Shown here piece by piece: positions 1 to 12,575 of a DNA stretch of 64,000 nt. Source of the DNA: Sipunculus nudus (Eukaryota; Annelida; Sipuncula; Golfingiida; Sipunculidae). A program made the position numbers and the translations under genes. The notes under the pieces were generated by a model. That model saw only the letters and a list, made by a program, of their open reading frames with translations. It was not told the DNA's origin and did no database searches. How positions within the stretch are numbered: the first letter of the stretch is position 1; each line of letters begins with the position of its first letter. The stretch covers positions 24,359,956 to 24,423,955 of the forward strand of contig CM049312.1 of NCBI GenBank assembly GCA_026874595.1, given 5' to 3'.

Positions 1-2628
1 TTTTGGACATTGAAGGAGTCTAATTATGTCGTTTATATTAAAATACTGTAGACAAAATGTGTTAAAATTGGATAATTGGTCACCATAATCTATACATTAC
101 TTTTAGAAAGTAGCAGCATTATGTATATGTGATTTTGATTGAACGATTTTGCCCTTTATTTTGATATTCATGTTCACAAACCGCCAGTGTTGTGTAGCCA
201 GGGAAACCTTCTGCGTCCCATTGGGTCATTTCTGTGGGTAATTTTAGGAATATGTTTTATTTCTGTGGTGATTTCGCCGTAAGCAAAGAATAAGAAAAGT
301 ATAGGCAAAGCGTAAGCAAAGGGATTTTTGTCTTCATAAGTGCTTCTTGTCACCATTTTCTAAAGAAAAAATGTATTATTGGACTTTGCGGTAATCTAAT
401 TATGTCAAAAATATTACAACACTGTAGTAAAATTGTGTTAAAATTGGAAAATGGGTCCCCAAAATTCATATATAACTTTTAGAGAGTACAAGATTTATAT
501 ATTTGTAATTTTGATTGATTGGATTTTATCTGTATTTTGATATTCATGTTCACTCTCTGGCACTGTTGTGTAGCCAGGGAACCCTTCTGCGCCCCTACCG
601 GTCATAGATGAGTGTATTTTAGGAAAGTTTTTCATTTCTGTGGTGATTTCGACGTAACTAAAGAATAAGCAAAACATAAGCAAAGTGTAAGCAAAGGGGT
701 TCTCTCTTCATCAAAACTTCTACGGTCCATTTCCTGAAGAAATAATGTTATAGGACTTTCTGTGAGTCTTATTATTTCAGAAATAGTAAAATACTGTAGG
801 TATATTGTGTTAAAATAAGAAAATGGGTCTAAAAATCAATTAATTACTTTTAGAAAGGCAGTATTATACATTTGTGAAATTCACTGAACGAGTTTTTCCT
901 TTATTTTTTTATTCCTGTTCACTCTCCGGCACGGTTGTGTAGCCAGGGAACTCTTCTGTGTTCCTTTGGGTCATATATGTGTGTATATTTAGGAAAATGA
1001 TTCATTTCTGTGCTGATTTCGACAAAAGCAAAGAATAAGCAAAGCAAAAGCACAGTGAAGGCAAAGCTACTCTCTCTTCATCAAAACTTCTAGGGTCCAT
1101 TTCCTGAAGAAATAATGTGTTACAGGACTTTCTGTGAGTCTTATTATTTCAGAAATAGTAAAATACTGTAGGTATATTGTGTTAAAATAAGAAAATGGGT
1201 CTAAAAATCAATTAATTACTTTCAGAAAGGCAGAATTATACATTTGTGAAATTCATTGAACGATTTTTCCCTTTATTTTTTTTATTCCTGTTCACTCTCC
1301 GGCACGGTTGTGTAGCCAGGGAACTATTCTGTGTTCCTTTGGGTCATATCTGTGTGTATATTTAGGAAAAAGATTCATTTCTGTGGTGATTTCGACAAAA
1401 GCAAAGAATAAGCAAAGCAATAGCACAGTGTAGGCAAACTACTCTCTCTTCATCAAAACTTCTAGGGTCCATTTCCTGAAGAAATAATGTGTTACAGGAC
1501 TTCCTGTGAGTCTTATTATTTCAGAAATAGTAAATTACTGTAGGTATATTGTGTTAAAATAAGAAAATGGGTCTAAAAATCAATTAATTACTTTTAGAAG
1601 GTAGCAGTGTTATACATTTGTGAAATTCATTGAACGATTTTTCCTTTTATTTTTTTTATTCCTGTTCACTCTCCGGCACGGTTGTGTAGCCAGGGAACAT
1701 TTCTGCGTCCCAATGGGTCATATCTGTGTGTATTTTTAGGAATATGTTTGATTTCTGTGGTGATTTCGCCGTAAGCAAAGAAAAGGCAAAGCAAAGGCAA
1801 AGTGTAAGCAAAGGGATTATGTCTTCATAAATGCTTCTTGGCACCATTTTCTGAAGAAATAATGTTTTATTAGAAATTGCTGGAGTCTAATTATGTCGGA
1901 AATATTAAAATATTGTAGACAAATTGTGTTAAAATTTGAAAACGGGTCACCATAATCCAAAAAAATTACTTTTAGAACCTAGCAGAATTATATATTGTGA
2001 TATTGAATGAACGATTTTGCCCTTTATTTTGATATTCATGTTCACAAACCGGCACTGTTGTGTAGCCAGGGAACTCTTCTGCGTACCTTTGGGTCATATC
2101 TGTGTGTATTTTTAGGAATATGTTTGATTTCTGTGCTGATTTCGCCGTGAGCAAAGAAAAGGCAAAGCAAAGGCAAAGTGTAAGCAAAGGGTTCTGTCTT
2201 CACAAATGCTTTTTGGCACCATTTTCTGAAGAAAAAATGTGCTATTAGACTTTCTGGGGGTCTAATTATTTCAGAAATAGTAAAATACTGTAGGTATATT
2301 GTGTGAAATTAGTAAATAGGCCTAAAAATCAATACATTACTTTTAGAAAGTAGGAGTATTACAAATTTGTGAAATTCATTGAACTATCTGTCCCTTTATT
2401 TTTTATTCATGTTCAATCTCCGGCACTGTTGTGTAACCAGGGAACACTTCTGCGTCCGTTTGGGTTATATTTGTGTGTACATTTAGGGAAATGTTTCATT
2501 TCTGTAGTGATTTTGCCATAAGCAAAGAATATGCAAAGCATAGGCGATGTGTAAGCAATGGCATTATGTCTTCAAAAAAGCTTCTTGTCACCATTTTCTG
2601 AAGAAATAATGTATTTTTGGACATTGAA
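1..2628 (+). repeat. HOR unit U0, 7 monomers with undeleted A monomer
   Basis: Register point GGAGTCTAATTATGTCG at 15; the next is at 2629, giving 2614 bp. Monomer order is A0-B-C-D-E-F-G. Its first monomer is full length, whereas the equivalent A monomer that opens units U1 to U7 lacks about 46 bp. It also carries the variant GTCGTTTATATT (others read GTCGGTTATATT), shared with the monomer at 34633 in the right flank. This unit therefore looks like the pre-deletion form of the short HOR. Confidence 0.9.
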
Positions 2629-5600
2629 GGAGTCTAATTATGTCGGTTATATTAAAACACTGTAGACAAAATGTGTTAAAATTGGATAATTGGTCACCAT
2701 AATCTATACATTACTTTTAGAAAGTAGCAGCATTATATATATGTGATTTTGATTGAACGATTTTGCCCTTTATTTTGATATTCATGTTCACAAACCGCCA
2801 GTGTTGTGTAGCCAGGGAAACCTTCTGCGTCCCATTGGGTCATTTCTGTGGGTAATTTTAGGAATATGTTTTATTTCGCGTAAGCAAAGGGATTTTTGTC
2901 TTCATAAGTGCTTCTTGTCACCATTTTCTAAAGAAAAAATGTATTATTGGACTTTGCGGTAATCTAATTATGTCAAAAATATTACAACACTGTAGTTAAA
3001 TTGTGTTAAAATTGGAAAATGGGTCCCCAAAATTCATATATAACTTTTAGAGAGTAAAAGATTTATATATTTGTAATTTTGATTGATTGGATTTTATCTG
3101 TATTTTGATATTCATGTTCACTCTCTGGCACTGTTGTGTAGCCAGGGAACCCTTCTGCGCCCCTACGGGTCATAGATGAGTGTATTTTAGGAAAGTTTTT
3201 CATTTCTGTGGTGATTTCGACGTAACTAAAGAATAAGCAAAACATAAGCAAAGTGTAAGCAAAGGGGTTCTCTCTTCATCAAAACTTCTACGGTCCATTT
3301 CCTGAAGAAATAATGTTATAGGACTTTCTGTGAGTCTTATTATTTCAGAAATAGTAAAATACTGTAGGTATATTGTGTTAAAATAAGAAAATGGGTCTAA
3401 AAATCAATTAATTACTTTTAGAAAGGCAGTATTATACATTTGTGAAATTCACTGAACGAGTTTTTCCTTTATTTTTTTATTCCTGTTCACTCTCCGGCAC
3501 GGTTGTGTAGCCAGGGAACTCTTCTGTGTTCCTTTGGGTCATATCTGTGTGTATATTTAGGAAAATGATTCATTTCTGTGGTGATTTCGACAAAAGCAAA
3601 GAATAAGCAAAGCAATAGCACAGTGAAGGCAAAGCTACTCTCTCTTCATCAAAACTTCTAGGGTCCATTTCCTGAAGAAATAATGTGTTACAGGACTTTC
3701 TGTGAGTCTTATTATTTCAGAAATAGTAAAATACTGTAGGTATATTGTGTTAAAATAAGAAAATGGGTCTAAAAATCAATTAATTACTTTCAGAAAGGCA
3801 GAATTATACATTTGTGAAATTCATTGAACGATTTTTCCCTTTATTTTTTTTATTCCTGTTCACTCTCCGGCACGGTTGTGTAGCCAGGGAACTATTCTGT
3901 GTTCCTTTGGGTCATATCTGTGTGTATATTTAGGAAAATGATTCATTTCTGTGGTGATTTCGACAAAAGCAAAGAATAAGCAAAGCAATAGCACAGTGTA
4001 GGCAAACTACTCTCTCTTCATCAAAACTTCTAGGGTCCATTTCCTGAAGAAATAATGTGTTACAGGACTTTCTGTGAGTCTTATTATTTCAGAAATAGTA
4101 AATTACTGTAGGTATATTGTGTTAAAATAAGAAAATGGGTCTAAAAATCAATTAATTACTTTTAGAAGGTAGCAGTGTTATACATTTGTGAAATTCATTG
4201 AACGATTTTTCCTTTTATTTTTTTTATTCCTGTTCACTCTCCGGCACGGTTGTGTAGCCAGGGAACATTTCTGCGTCCCAATGGGTCATATCTGTGTGTA
4301 TTTTTAGGAATATGTTTGATTTCTGTGGTGATTTCGCCGTAAGCAAAGAAAAGGCAAAGCAAAGGCAAAGTGTAAGCAAAGGGATTATGTCTTCATAAAT
4401 GCTTCTTGGCACCATTTTCTGAAGAAATAATGTTTTATTAGAAATTGCTGGAGTCTAATTATGTCGGAAATATTAAAATATTGTAGACAAATTGTGTTAA
4501 AATTGGAAAACGGGTCACCATAATCCAAAAAAATTACTTTAAGAACCTAGCAGAATTATATATTGTGATATTGAATGAACGATTTTGCCCTTTATTTTGA
4601 TATTCATGTTCACAAACCGGCACTGTTGTGTAGCCAGGGAACTCTTCTGCGTACCTTTGGGTCATATCTGTGTGTATTTTTAGGAATATGTTTGATTTCT
4701 GTGCTGATTTCGCCGTAAGCAAAGAAAAGGCAAAGCAAAGGCAAAGTGTAAGCAAAGGGTTCTGTCTTCACAAATGCTTTTTGGCACCATTTTCTGAAGA
4801 AAAAATGTGCTATTAGACTTTCTGGGGGTCTAATTATTTCAGAAATAGTAAAATACTGTAGGTATATTGTGTGAAATTAGTAAATAGGCCTAAAAATCAA
4901 TACATTACTTTTAGAAAGTAGGAGTATTACAAATTTGTGAAATTCATTGAACTATCTGTCCCTTTATTTTTTATTCATGTTCAATCTCCGGCACTGTTGT
5001 GTAACCAGGGAACACTTCTGCGTCCGTTTGGGTTATATTTGTGTGTACATTTAGGGAAATGTTTCATTTCTGTAGTGATTTTGCCATAAGCAAAGAATAT
5101 GCAAAGCATAGGCGATGTGTAAGCAATGGCATTATGTCTTCAAAAAAGCTTCTTGTCACCATTTTCTGAAGAAATAATGTATTTTTGGACATTGAAGGAG
5201 TCTAATTATGTCGGTTATATTAAAATACTGTAGACAAAATGTGTTAAAATTGGATAATTGGTCACCATAATCTATACATTACTTTTAGAAAGTAGCAGCA
5301 TTATGTATATGTGATTTTGATTGAACGATTTTGCCCTTTATTTTGATATTCATGTTCACAAACCGCCAGTGTTGTGTAGCCAGGGAAACCTTCTGCGTCC
5401 CATTGGGTCATTTCTGTGGGTAATTTTAGGAATATGTTTTATTTCTGTGGTGATTTCGCCGTAAGCAAAGAATAAGAAAAGTATAGGCAAAGCGTAAGCA
5501 AAGGGATTTTGTCTTCATAAGTGCTTCTTGTCACCATTTTCTGAAGAAAAAATGTATTATTGGACTTTGCGGTAATCTAATTATGTCAAAAAATATTACA

Positions 5601-6318
5601 ACACTGTAGTTAAATTGTGTTAAAATTGGAAAATGGGTCCCCAAAATTCATATATAATTTTAGAGAGTACAAGATTTATATATTTGTAATTTTGATTGAT
5701 TGGATTTTATGTGTATTTTGATATTCATGTTCACTCTCTGGCACTGTTGTGTAGCCAGGGAACCCTTCTGCGCTCCTACCGGTCATAGATGAGTGTATTT
5801 TAGGAAAGTTTTTCATTTCTGTGGTGATTTCGACGTAACTCAAGAATAAGCAAAACATAAGCAAAGTGTAAGCAAAGGGGTTCTATCTTCATCAAAACTT
5901 CTACGGTCCATTTCCTGAAGAAATAATGTTATAGGACTTTCTGTGAGTCTTATTATTTCAGAAATAGTAAAATACTGTAGGTATATTGTGTTAAAATAAG
6001 AAAATGGGTGTAAAAACCAATTAATTACTTTTAGAAAGTAGCAGTGTTATACATTTGTGAAATTCATTGAACGATTTTTCCCTTTATTTTTTTTATTCCT
6101 GTTCACTCTCCGGCACGGTTGTGTAGGCAGGGAACTCTTCTGTGTTCCTTTGGGTCAAATCTGTGTGTATATCTAGGAAAATGTTTCATTTCTGTACTGA
6201 TTTGGCTGTAAGCAAAGAAAAAGCAAAGAATAGGCAAAGTGTTAGCAAAGGGATTATGTCTTCATATATGCTTCTTGTCTCCATTTTCTGAAGAAATAAT
6301 GTATTTTTGAACATTGAA
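2629..6318 (+). repeat. HOR unit U1, 10-monomer long form (3690 bp)
   Basis: Monomer order is A(deleted)-B-C-D-E-F-G-A'-B'-H, with conserved-box positions near 2804, 3134, 3503, 3876, 4250, 4626, 4997, 5372, 5747 and 6119. The 330-bp spacing between A and B shows the deletion in A. A' and B' are full-length relatives of A and B (B' reads GCGCTCCTACCGG where B reads GCGCCCCTACCGG). H carries GTGTAGGCAGGG in place of GTGTAGCCAGGG. The A'-B'-H triplet of about 1123 bp is what separates the long from the short unit. A private change reads CCCCTACGGG near 3172. Confidence 0.93.
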
Positions 6319-9300
6319 GGAGTCTAATTATGTCGGTTATATTAAAACACTGTAGACAAAATGTGTTAAAATTGGATAATTGGTCACCATAATCTATACA
6401 TTACTTTTAGAAAGTAGCAGCATTATATATATGTGATTTTGATTGAACGATTTTGCCCTTTATTTTGATATTCATGTTCACAAACCGCCAGTGTTGTGTA
6501 GCCAGGGAAACCTTCTGCGTCCCATTGGGTCATTTCTGTGGGTAATTTTAGGAATATGTTTTATTTCGCGTAAGCAAAGGGATTTTTGTCTTCATAAGTG
6601 CTTCTTGTCACCATTTTCTAAAGAAAAAATGTATTATTGGACTTTGCGGTAATCTAATTATGTCAAAAATATTACAACACTGTAGTTAAATTGTGTTAAA
6701 ATTGGAAAATGGGTCCCCAAAATTCATATATAACTTTTAGAGAGTAAAAGATTTATATATTTGTAATTTTGATTGATTGGATTTTATCTGTATTTGGATA
6801 TTCATGTTCACTCTCTGGCACTGTTGTGTAGCCAGGGAACCCTTCTGCGCCCCTACCGGTCATAGATGAGTGTATTTTAGGAAAGTTTTTCATTTCTGTG
6901 GTGATTTCGACGTAACTAAAGAATAAGCAAAACATAAGCAAAGTGTAAGCAAAGGGGTTCTCTCTTCATCAAAACTTCTACGGTCCATTTCCTGAAGAAA
7001 TAATGTTATAGGACTTTCTGTGAGTCTTATTATTTCAGAAATAGTAAAATACTGTAGGTATATTGTGTTAAAATAAGAAAATGGGTCTAAAAATCAATTA
7101 ATTACTTTTAGAAAGGCAGTATTATACATTTGTGAAATTCACTGAACGAGTTTTTCCTTTATTTTTTTATTCCTGTTCACTCTCCGGCACGGTTGTGTAG
7201 CCAGGGAACTCTTCTGTGTTCCTTTGGGTCATATCTGTGTGTATATTTAGGAAAATGATTCATTTCTGTGGTGATTTCGACAAAAGCAAAGAATAAGCAA
7301 AGCAATAGCACAGTGAAGGCAAAGCTACTCTCTCTTCATCAAAACTTCTAGGGTCCATTTCCTGAAGAAATAATGTGTTACAGGACTTTCTGTGAGTCTT
7401 ATTATTTCAGAAATAGTAAAATACTGTAGGTATATTGTGTTAAAATAAGAAAATGGGTCTAAAAATCAATTAATTACTTTCAGAAAGGCAGAATTATACA
7501 TTTGTGAAATTCATTGAACGATTTTTCCCTTTATTTTTTTTATTCCTGTTCACTCTCCGGCACGGTTGTGTAGCCAGGGAACTATTCTGTGTTCCTTTGG
7601 GTCATATCTGTGTGTATATTTAGGAAAATGATTCATTTCTGTGGTGATTTCGACAAAAGCAAAGAATAAGCAAAGCAATAGCACAGTGTAGGCAAACTAC
7701 TCTCTCTTCATCAAAACTTCTAGGGTCCATTTCCTGAAGAAATAATGTGTTACAGGACTTTCTGTGAGTCTTATTATTTCAGAAATAGTAAATTACTGTA
7801 GGTATATTGTGTTAAAATAAGAAAATGGGTCTAAAAATCAATTAATTACTTTTAGAAGGTAGCAGTGTTATACATTTGTGAAATTCATTGAACGATTTTT
7901 CCTTTTATTTTTTTTATTCCTGTTCACTCTCCGGCACGGTTGTGTAGCCAGGGAACATTTCTGCGTCCCAATGGGTCATATCTGTGTGTATTTTTAGGAA
8001 TATGTTTGATTTCTGTGGTGATTTCGCCGTAAGCAAAGAAAAGGCAAAGCAAAGGCAAAGTGTAAGCAAAGGGATTATGTCTTCATAAATGCTTCTTGGC
8101 ACCATTTTCTGAAGAAATAATGTTTTATTAGAAATTGCTGGAGTCTAATTATGTCGGAAATATTAAAATATTGTAGACAAATTGTGTTAAAATTGGAAAA
8201 CGGGTCACCATAATCCAAAAAAATTACTTTAAGAACCTAGCAGAATTATATATTGTGATATTGAATGAACGATTTTGCCCTTTATTTTGATATTCATGTT
8301 CACAAACCGGCACTGTTGTGTAGCCAGGGAACTCTTCTGCGTACCTTTGGGTCATATCTGTGTGTATTTTTAGGAATATGTTTGATTTCTGTGCTGATTT
8401 CGCCGTAAGCAAAGAAAAGGCAAAGCAAAGGCAAAGTGTAAGCAAAGGATTCTGTCTTCACAAATGCTTTTTGGCACCATTTTCTGAAGAAAAAATGTGC
8501 TATTAGACTTTCTGGGGGTCTAATTATTTCAGAAATAGTAAAATACTGTAGGTATATTGTGTGAAATTAGTAAATAGGCCTAAAAATCAATACATTACTT
8601 TTAGAAAGTAGGAGTATTACAAATTTGTGAAATTCATTGAACTATCTGTCCCTTTATTTTTTATTCATGTTCAATCTCCGGCACTGTTGTGTAACCAGGG
8701 AACACTTCTGCGTCCGTTTGGGTTATATTTGTGTGTACATTTAGGGAAATGTTTCATTTCTGTAGTGATTTTGCCATAAGCAAAGAATATGCAAAGCATA
8801 GGCGATGTGTAAGCAATGGCATTATGTCTTCAAAAAAGCTTCTTGTCACCATTTTCTGAAGAAATAATGTATTTTTGGACATTGAAGGAGTCTAATTATG
8901 TCGGTTATATTAAAATACTGTAGACAAAATGTGTTAAAATTGGATAATTGGTCACCATAATCTATACATTACTTTTAGAAAGTAGCAGCATTATGTATAT
9001 GTGATTTTGATTGAACGATTTTGCCCTTTATTTTGATATTCATGTTCACAAACCGCCAGTGTTGTGTAGCCAGGGAAACCTTCTGCGTCCCATTGGGTCA
9101 TTTCTGTGGGTAATTTTAGGAATATGTTTTATTTCTGTGGTGATTTCGCCGTAAGCAAAGAATAAGAAAAGTATAGGCAAAGCGTAAGCAAAGGGATTTT
9201 GTCTTCATAAGTGCTTCTTGTCACCATTTTCTGAAGAAAAAATGTATTATTGGACTTTGCGGTAATCTAATTATGTCAAAAAATATTACAACACTGTAGT

Positions 9301-10008
9301 TAAATTGTGTTAAAATTGGAAAATGGGTCCCCAAAATTCATATATAATTTTAGAGAGTACAAGATTTATATATTTGTAATTTTGATTGATTGGATTTTAT
9401 GTGTATTTTGATATTCATGTTCACTCTCTGGCACTGTTGTGTAGCCAGGGAACCCTTCTGCGCTCCTACCGGTCATAGATGAGTGTATTTTAGGAAAGTT
9501 TTTCATTTCTGTGGTGATTTCGACGTAACTCAAGAATAAGCAAAACATAAGCAAAGTGTAAGCAAAGGGGTTCTATCTTCATCAAAACTTCTACGGTCCA
9601 TTTCCTGAAGAAATAATGTTATAGGACTTTCTGTGAGTCTTATTATTTCAGAAATAGTAAAATACTGTAGGTATATTGTGTTAAAATAAGAAAATGGGTG
9701 TAAAAACCAATTAATTACTTTTAGAAAGTAGCAGTGTTATACATTTGTGAAATTCATTGAACGATTTTTCCCTTTATTTTTTTTATTCCTGTTCACTCTC
9801 CGGCACGGTTGTGTAGGCAGGGAACTCTTCTGTGTTCCTTTGGGTCAAATCTGTGTGTATATCTAGGAAAATGTTTCATTTCTGTACTGATTTGGCTGTA
9901 AGCAAAGAAAAAGCAAAGAATAGGCAAAGTGTTAGCAAAGGGATTATGTCTTCATATATGCTTCTTGTCTCCATTTTCTGAAGAAATAATGTATTTTTGA
10001 ACATTGAA
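6319..10008 (+). repeat. HOR unit U2, 10-monomer long form (3690 bp)
   Basis: Same ten monomer types in the same order as U1 and exactly the same length. I saw only isolated base differences between the two, for example TGTATTTGGATA near 6791 where other units read TGTATTTTGATA. The lack of indels over 3.7 kb indicates recent amplification or ongoing gene conversion. Confidence 0.93.
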
Positions 10009-12575
10009 GGAGTCTAATTATGTCGGTTATATTAAAACACTGTAGACAAAATGTGTTAAAATTGGATAATTGGTCACCATAATCTATACATTACTTTTAG
10101 AAAGTAGCAGCATTATATATATGTGATTTTGATTGAACGATTTTGCCCTTTATTTTGATATTCATGTTCACAAACCGCCAGTGTTGTGTAGCCAGGGAAA
10201 CCTTCTGCGTCCCATTGGGTCATTTCTGTGGGTAATTTTAGGAATATGTTTTATTTCGCGTAAGCAAAGGGATTTTTGTCTTCATAAGTGCTTCTTGTCA
10301 CCATTTTCTAAAGAAAAAATGTATTATTGGACTTTGCGGTAATCTAATTATGTCAAAAATATTACAACACTGTAGTTAAATTGTGTTAAAATTGGAAAAT
10401 GGGTCCCCAAAATTCATATATAACTTTTAGAGAGTAAAAGATTTATATATTTGTAATTTTGATTGATTGGATTTTATCTGTATTTTGATATTCATGTTCA
10501 CTCTCTGGCACTGTTGTGTAGCCAGGGAACCCTTCTGCGCCCCTACCGGTCATAGATGAGTGTATTTTAGGAAAGTTTTTCATTTCTGTGGTGATTTCGA
10601 CGTAACTAAAGAATAAGCAAAACATAAGCAAAGTGTAAGCAAAGGGGTTCTCTCTTCATCAAAACTTCTACGGTCCATTTCCTGAAGAAATAATGTTATA
10701 GGACTTTCTGTGAGTCTTATTATTTCAGAAATAGTAAAATACTGTAGGTATATTGTGTTAAAATAAGAAAATGGGTCTAAAAATCAATTAATTACTTTTA
10801 GAAAGGCAGTATTATACATTTGTGAAATTCACTGAACGAGTTTTTCCTTTATTTTTTTATTCCTGTTCACTCTCCGGCACGGTTGTGTAGCCAGGGAACT
10901 CTTCTGTGTTCCTTTGGGTCATATCTGTGTGTATATTTAGGAAAATGATTCATTTCTGTGGTGATTTCGACAAAGCAAAGAATAAGCAAAGCAATAGCAC
11001 AGTGAAGGCAAAGCTACTCTCTCTTCATCAAAACTTCTAGGGTCCATTTCCTGAAGAAATAATGTGTTACAGGACTTTCTGTGAGTCTTATTATTTCAGA
11101 AATAGTAAAATACTGTAGGTATATTGTGTTAAAATAAGAAAATGGGTCTAAAAATCAATTAATTACTTTCAGAAAGGCAGAATTATACATTTGTGAAATT
11201 CATTGAACGATTTTTCCCTTTATTTTTTTTATTCCTGTTCACTCTCCGGCACGGTTGTGTAGCCAGGGAACTATTCTGTGTTCCTTTGGGTCATATCTGT
11301 GTGTATATTTAGGAAAATGATTCATTTCTGTGGTGATTTCGACAAAAGCAAAGAATAAGCAAAGCAATAGCACAGTGTAGGCAAACTACTCTCTCTTCAT
11401 CAAAACTTCTAGGGTCCATTTCCTGAAGAAATAATGTGTTACAGGACTTTCTGTGAGTCTTATTATTTCAGAAATAGTAAATTACTGTAGGTATATTGTG
11501 TTAAAATAAGAAAATGGGTCTAAAAATCAATTAATTACTTTTAGAAGGTAGCAGTGTTATACATTTGTGAAATTCATTGAACGATTTTTCCTTTTATTTT
11601 TTTTATTCCTGTTCACTCTCCGGCACGGTTGTGTAGCCAGGGAACATTTCTGCGTCCCAATGGGTCATATCTGTGTGTATTTTTAGGAATATGTTTGATT
11701 TCTGTGGTGATTTCGCCGTAAGCAAAGAAAAGGCAAAGCAAAGGCAAAGTGTAAGCAAAGGGATTATGTCTTCATAAATGCTTCTTGGCACCATTTTCTG
11801 AAGAAATAATGTTTTATTAGAAATTGCTGGAGTCTAATTATGTCGGAAATATTAAAATATTGTAGACAAATTGTGTTAAAATTGGAAAACGGGTCACCAT
11901 AATCCAAAAAAATTACTTTTAGAACCTAGCAGAATTATATATTGTGATATTGAATGAACGATTTTGCCCTTTATTTTGATATTCATGTTCACAAACCGGC
12001 ACTGTTGTGTAGCCAGGGAACTCTTCTGCGTACCTTTGGGTCATATCTGTGTGTATTTTTAGGAATATGTTTGATTTCTGTGCTGATTTCGCCGTAAGCA
12101 AAGAAAAGGCAAAGCAAAGGCAAAGTGTAAGCAAAGGGTTCTGTCTTCACAAATGCTTTTTGGCACCATTTTCTGAAGAAAAAATGTGCTATTAGACTTT
12201 CTGGGGGTCTAATTATTTCAGAAATAGTAAAATACTGTAGGTATATTGTGTGAAATTAGTAAATAGGCCTAAAAATCAATACATTACTTTTAGAAAGTAG
12301 GAGTATTACAAATTTGTGAAATTCATTGAACTATCTGTCCCTTTATTTTTTATTCATGTTCAATCTCCGGCACTGTTGTGTAACCAGGGAACACTTCTGC
12401 GTCCGTTTGGGTTATATTTGTGTGTACATTTAGGGAAATGTTTCATTTCTGTAGTGATTTTGCCATAAGCAAAGAATATGCAAAGCATAGGCGATGTGTA
12501 AGCAATGGCATTATGTCTTCAAAAAAGCTTCTTGTCACCATTTTCTGAAGAAATAATGTATTTTTGGACATTGAA
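10009..12575 (+). repeat. HOR unit U3, 7-monomer short form (2567 bp)
   Basis: Order A(deleted)-B-C-D-E-F-G, then directly the A monomer of the next unit. The A'-B'-H triplet present in the flanking long units is absent, and the G-to-A junction is clean and in monomer register. A one-base deletion is visible near 10972 (GACAAAGCAAAG where others read GACAAAAGCAAAG). Confidence 0.93.

Noticed and set aside
1740-1800. CENP-B box match (TTCG....A..CGGG)
   Set aside because: The segments TTCGCCGTAAGCAAAG and TTCGACGTAAGCAAAG keep the TTCG and the central A but have CAAA where CGGG is required, so this is not a credible box.
2753-2962. 69-codon plus-strand frame in each deleted A monomer
   Set aside because: It exists only because the 46-bp deletion joins two segments. 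It is copied with the HOR and has no counterpart in intact A monomers.
3063-3251. Recurrent minus-strand open frames of 60-74 codons as a small-protein gene family
   Set aside because: They recur once per monomer with no start context, no promoter and no homology that I recognise, and neighbouring monomers have them broken. They are by-products of the repeat.
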